A stretch of DNA of 64,000 nucleotides from Hydrogenophaga sp. (lineage in GTDB: Bacteria > Pseudomonadota > Gammaproteobacteria > Burkholderiales > Burkholderiaceae_C), in assembly GCF_030656115.1 (NCBI RefSeq), contig NZ_JAUSOO010000061.1, forward strand, positions 1 to 64,000, in the 5' to 3' direction. Below are positions 62,528 through 64,000 of this stretch, one piece after another (within the stretch, counting starts at the first letter, position 1; each line of letters opens with the position of its first letter). A program made the position numbers and the translations under genes. The notes beneath the pieces are model-generated. The model saw nothing but the letters and a program-made list of their open reading frames with translations, was not told where the DNA came from and did no database searches.

Positions 62528-64000
<1,473 letters not shown>

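Overview
The window looks like chromosome of a GC-rich betaproteobacterium, most likely a member of the Comamonadaceae (Hydrogenophaga, Acidovorax or Rhodoferax type). This is inferred from codon use, the family-level character of the proteins (Bug-type solute receptors, DUF1446/AtuA pair, DmdC-like acyl-CoA dehydrogenases, SelO/MsrB/YciB/BolA/PpiC genes) and palindromic intergenic repeats of the kind common in that family. No rRNA, tRNA or CRISPR array was seen.

Layout. (1) 1-0.8 kb: left-edge fragment of an ISL3-family insertion sequence and a decayed toxin-like nuclease fragment. (2) 0.8-11.4 kb: housekeeping and redox genes (PpiC foldase, BolA, YciB; TerB-like protein, small membrane protein and DedA; a large beta-rich lipoprotein; LLM oxidoreductase; cysK; msrB; selO). 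(3) 11.6-31.5 kb: a long plus-strand catabolic block with an AMP-dependent acyl-CoA ligase, two paralogous periplasmic binding proteins, a complete branched-chain-type ABC importer (HMGF), a FadB/FadJ-type bifunctional enzyme, a thiolase, thioesterases, an AtuA pair, a Bug-type binding protein, an acyl-CoA dehydrogenase, two dehydrogenases/reductases and small accessory enzymes. It reads as uptake, CoA activation and beta-oxidation of a carboxylic acid. Two similar palindromes next to predicted -10 boxes, in front of the ligase and of the bifunctional enzyme, suggest one shared repressor. (4) 31.5-35.3 kb: a TRAP transporter with fused Q-M membrane subunit, P receptor and TatT-like lipoprotein. 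(5) 35.5-41.4 kb: PhoD phosphatase, an AidB-like acyl-CoA dehydrogenase carrying an in-frame repeat insertion, an extended GST, an ElaA-like acetyltransferase and an SDR.

(6) 41.4-49.8 kb is an accessory region: an MqsRA toxin-antitoxin pair, a DUF72-Fic pair, then a markedly AT-rich stretch (about 45.4-48.6 kb) holding a GIY-YIG-like nuclease candidate, an integron-type attC recombination site followed directly by a small membrane zinc-ribbon gene and a half attC, a cluster of inverted repeats, a NERD-domain protein, and a YhcG-type PD-(D/E)xK protein. No integron integrase is present, so this looks like an orphan cassette remnant. (7) 49.9-58.1 kb: tex, an orphan VapB-like antitoxin next to a repeat cluster, a patatin-like lipase, trhO, an iron-type alcohol dehydrogenase, an alpha/beta hydrolase and a thioesterase-GNAT fusion. 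(8) 58.1-60.5 kb: a compact divergent pair, tyrosine recombinase and KfrA-like coiled-coil DNA-binding protein, around an AT-rich control region with a 21-bp palindrome. (9) 60.6-64 kb: NRDE protein, YgfZ, MltG and the start of thymidylate kinase.

The points most worth a second look are the attC/cassette remnant, the recombinase-KfrA unit, the repeat insertion inside the acyl-CoA dehydrogenase, the LivF subunit with arginine in place of the Walker A lysine, and the TRAP-T transporter.
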